Positions 5,775 through 7,508 of a stretch of DNA of 7,508 nucleotides are shown here, piece after piece. The position numbers and the translations under genes were made by a program. A model generated the notes under the pieces. That model was not told where the DNA came from. It did not search any database and saw only the letters and a list, made by a program, of their open reading frames with translations. This stretch comes from Clostridiales bacterium (GTDB lineage: Bacteria; Bacillota; Clostridia; Lachnospirales; Lachnospiraceae): NCBI GenBank assembly GCA_021204765.1, contig JAJPYU010000039.1:1-7508 (forward strand), in the 5' to 3' direction. Every line of letters starts with the position of its first letter. Positions within the stretch are counted from its first letter, which is position 1.

Positions 5775-7508
5775 GCAACAAAAATATTCTTTTTGACAAG
5801 GAAAGATTTAAAGCTGAGGTAAAGGATAATGTCAGGGTCCTCTATAGGAAAAAACTGTCTGAGGCCTCCGACCAGGAGGTATTCCAGGCGGTATCCTACA
5901 CGGTAAAGGACGTGATAATTGACCAGTGGATGGCCACTCAGCAGGCCTTTGATGACGAGGATCCGAAGATAATCTTCTATATGTCCATGGAGTTTCTGAT
6001 GGGACGGGCACTGGGAAATAACCTGATAAACCTCACGGCCTATAAACAGGTGAGGGAAGCTCTGGATGAGCTGGGCTTTAACCTTGATGTCATAGAGGAT
6101 GAGGAGCCGGATCCGGCTCTGGGAAACGGCGGCCTGGGACGTCTGGCAGCCTGCTTTATGGATTCCCTGACGACCCTGGGTTATGCGGCTTACGGCTGCG
6201 GCATCCGCTACCGCTACGGCATGTTCAAGCAGAAGATAGTGGGCGGTGCCCAGGTGGAGGAGCCGGATAACTGGCTGAAAAACGGCTATCCCTTTGAGCT
6301 GCGCCGTCCGGAGCACACTTTCATAGTGAAATTCGGAGGCTACGTCCGCTCGGAGCCTCTGCCCAACGGCAAGACGAAGTTCATTCATGAGAATTACCAG
6401 GCAGTACGGGCCGTGCCCTACGATATGCCGATCGTCGGATACAATAACAATATGGTAAACACCCTGATGACATGGGATGCGGAGCCCATAAACGAGTTCC
6501 AGCTGGATTCTTTTGACAAGGGCGACTACCACAAGGCTGTGGAGCAGGAGAACCTGGCCCGGAACCTTGTGGATGTCCTCTATCCCAATGACAATCATAT
6601 CCAGGGCAAGGAGCTGAGGCTTAAACAGCAGTATTTCTTCGTGTCAGCCTCAGTGCAGAGGGCAGTGGCCAGATATAAAAAGTATCACCCTGATATCACG
6701 AGGCTTTATGAGAAAGTCGTCTTCCAGATGAATGATACCCATCCCACAGTGGCTGTGGCTGAGCTGATGCGCATCCTTATGGACGAGGAGGGGCTGGGCT
6801 GGCATGAGGCCTGGGATGTGGCCACAAAGACCTGCGCCTATACGAACCACACTATTATGAGCGAGGCACTTGAGAAATGGCCTATAGAGATCTTTTCAAG
6901 GCTTCTTCCCAGGATTTACCAGGTGGTGGAGGAGATCAACCGCAGACTGTTGCTTTACATTGAGCAGAAGTTCCCGGGAGACCAGGCCAGGAAGGACAGG
7001 ATGGCCATCATCCACGACGGCCAGGTCCGCATGGCTAACCTGGCTATCGCGGTCAGCTTTTCCGTAAACGGCGTGGCAAGGCTCCACACCGAGATACTGA
7101 AAAAGAGGGAGCTTAAGGATTTCTTTGAGCTCTATCCTGAGAAATTCAATAACAAGACCAACGGTATCACCCAGCGGCGTTTCCTCTATCATGCGAACCC
7201 GCTGCTGGCAGACTGGGTCACGGACAAGATAGGCAACGACTGGATCACGAACCTCTCCCACATGAGAAAGCTTTCAGTGTATCTTGACGATGAGAGGGCA
7301 CAGCAGGAGTTTATGAACATCAAGTACAAGAATAAAGTCCGTCTGGCCAAATACATCCTGGATCATAACGGTATAGAGGTGGATCCCCGTTCCATTTTTG
7401 ACGTCCAGACCAAGAGGCTTCACGAGTACAAGAGACAGTTGCTGAACATCCTGCATATAATGTACCTGTACAATAAGCTGAAAGCCCATCCGGATATGGA
7501 GTTCTATC
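5771..7508 (+). CDS. glgP: Glycogen/starch/alpha-glucan phosphorylase (3' end beyond window)
   Basis: The enzyme releases glucose 1-phosphate from the non-reducing ends of glycogen or maltodextrin using phosphate, with pyridoxal phosphate as cofactor, in the cytosol. The frame is open through 579 codons to the window edge. Recognisable family blocks, in order, are FYMSMEFLMGRALGNNL (69-85), EPDPALGNGGLGRLAACF (112-129), GIRYRYGMFKQ (144-154), NDTHP (321-325), NGITQRRF (464-471) and QTKRLHEYKRQLLN (546-559). Known family members are about 750-840 residues, so roughly the last quarter, including the lysine that holds pyridoxal phosphate, is off the window. The ATG shares four bases (ATGA, 5771-5774) with the ileS stop, and a G-rich stretch ending in GGAG (5762-5765) inside ileS serves as ribosome binding site, so translation is probably coupled to ileS. 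No frameshift or internal stop was seen. GlgP is certain at family level; whether it prefers glycogen or maltodextrin is not visible. Confidence 0.96.
   Translation, partial: MSNKNILFDKERFKAEVKDNVRVLYRKKLSEASDQEVFQAVSYTVKDVIIDQWMATQQAFDDEDPKIIFYMSMEFLMGRALGNNLINLTAYKQVREALDELGFNLDVIEDEEPDPALGNGGLGRLAACFMDSLTTLGYAAYGCGIRYRYGMFKQKIVGGAQVEEPDNWLKNGYPFELRRPEHTFIVKFGGYVRSEPLPNGKTKFIHENYQAVRAVPYDMPIVGYNNNMVNTLMTWDAEPINEFQLDSFDKGDYHKAVEQENLARNLVDVLYPNDNHIQGKELRLKQQYFFVSASVQRAVARYKKYHPDITRLYEKVVFQMNDTHPTVAVAELMRILMDEEGLGWHEAWDVATKTCAYTNHTIMSEALEKWPIEIFSRLLPRIYQVVEEINRRLLLYIEQKFPGDQARKDRMAIIHDGQVRMANLAIAVSFSVNGVARLHTEILKKRELKDFFELYPEKFNNKTNGITQRRFLYHANPLLADWVTDKIGNDWITNLSHMRKLSVYLDDERAQQEFMNIKYKNKVRLAKYILDHNGIEVDPRSIFDVQTKRLHEYKRQLLNILHIMYLYNKLKAHPDMEFY

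Noticed and set aside
5714..6598. Long open frame on the minus strand (294 codons) across the ileS end and the start of glgP
   Set aside because: It lies antisense to two clear genes and has no recognisable domain; treated as a shadow of glgP coding.

Overview
The window looks like a stretch of a Gram-positive Clostridia chromosome, most likely Lachnospiraceae. This is an inference from protein character: a long type-2 isoleucyl-tRNA synthetase, a Firmicutes-style glycogen phosphorylase, a DUF4143-type ATPase, and strong purine-rich ribosome binding sites close to the starts. No species is claimed.

Positions 1-2461 form an accessory-looking half. At the left edge, on the minus strand, lies the specificity (TaqI-like C-terminal) part of a type IIG restriction-modification protein. 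It has no methyltransferase part on its 5' side and no start codon ahead of its conserved block. Facing away from it at 410-1012 is a small serine recombinase that resembles the Mpi family of DNA invertases. A headless specificity segment beside an invertase is what one expects at the end of an inversion-switched (phase-variable) restriction locus, but the active gene would lie left of the window. A short AT-rich dyad at 372-395 sits on the junction. Next comes a 195-base intergenic region with a good promoter flanked by two copies of a 39-bp imperfectly palindromic element (31 of 39 bases identical, 97 bp apart). It leads into an AAA ATPase of the AAA_14/DUF4143 kind (1208-2461).

Positions 2462-7508 are core metabolism, visibly richer in G and C at third codon positions. 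A near-consensus promoter (TTTACA, 17 bases, TATTAT) lies in the 100-base gap and drives ileS (2562-5774). The start of glgP overlaps the ileS stop codon in an ATGA arrangement, so the two genes are probably co-transcribed and translationally coupled. The window ends inside glgP before the pyridoxal-phosphate lysine region. There is no room for a T-box leader before ileS.

No tRNA, rRNA, CRISPR array, insertion sequence or convincing intrinsic terminator was seen. The most interesting parts are the invertase/specificity-fragment junction and the duplicated palindromic element around the ATPase promoter.
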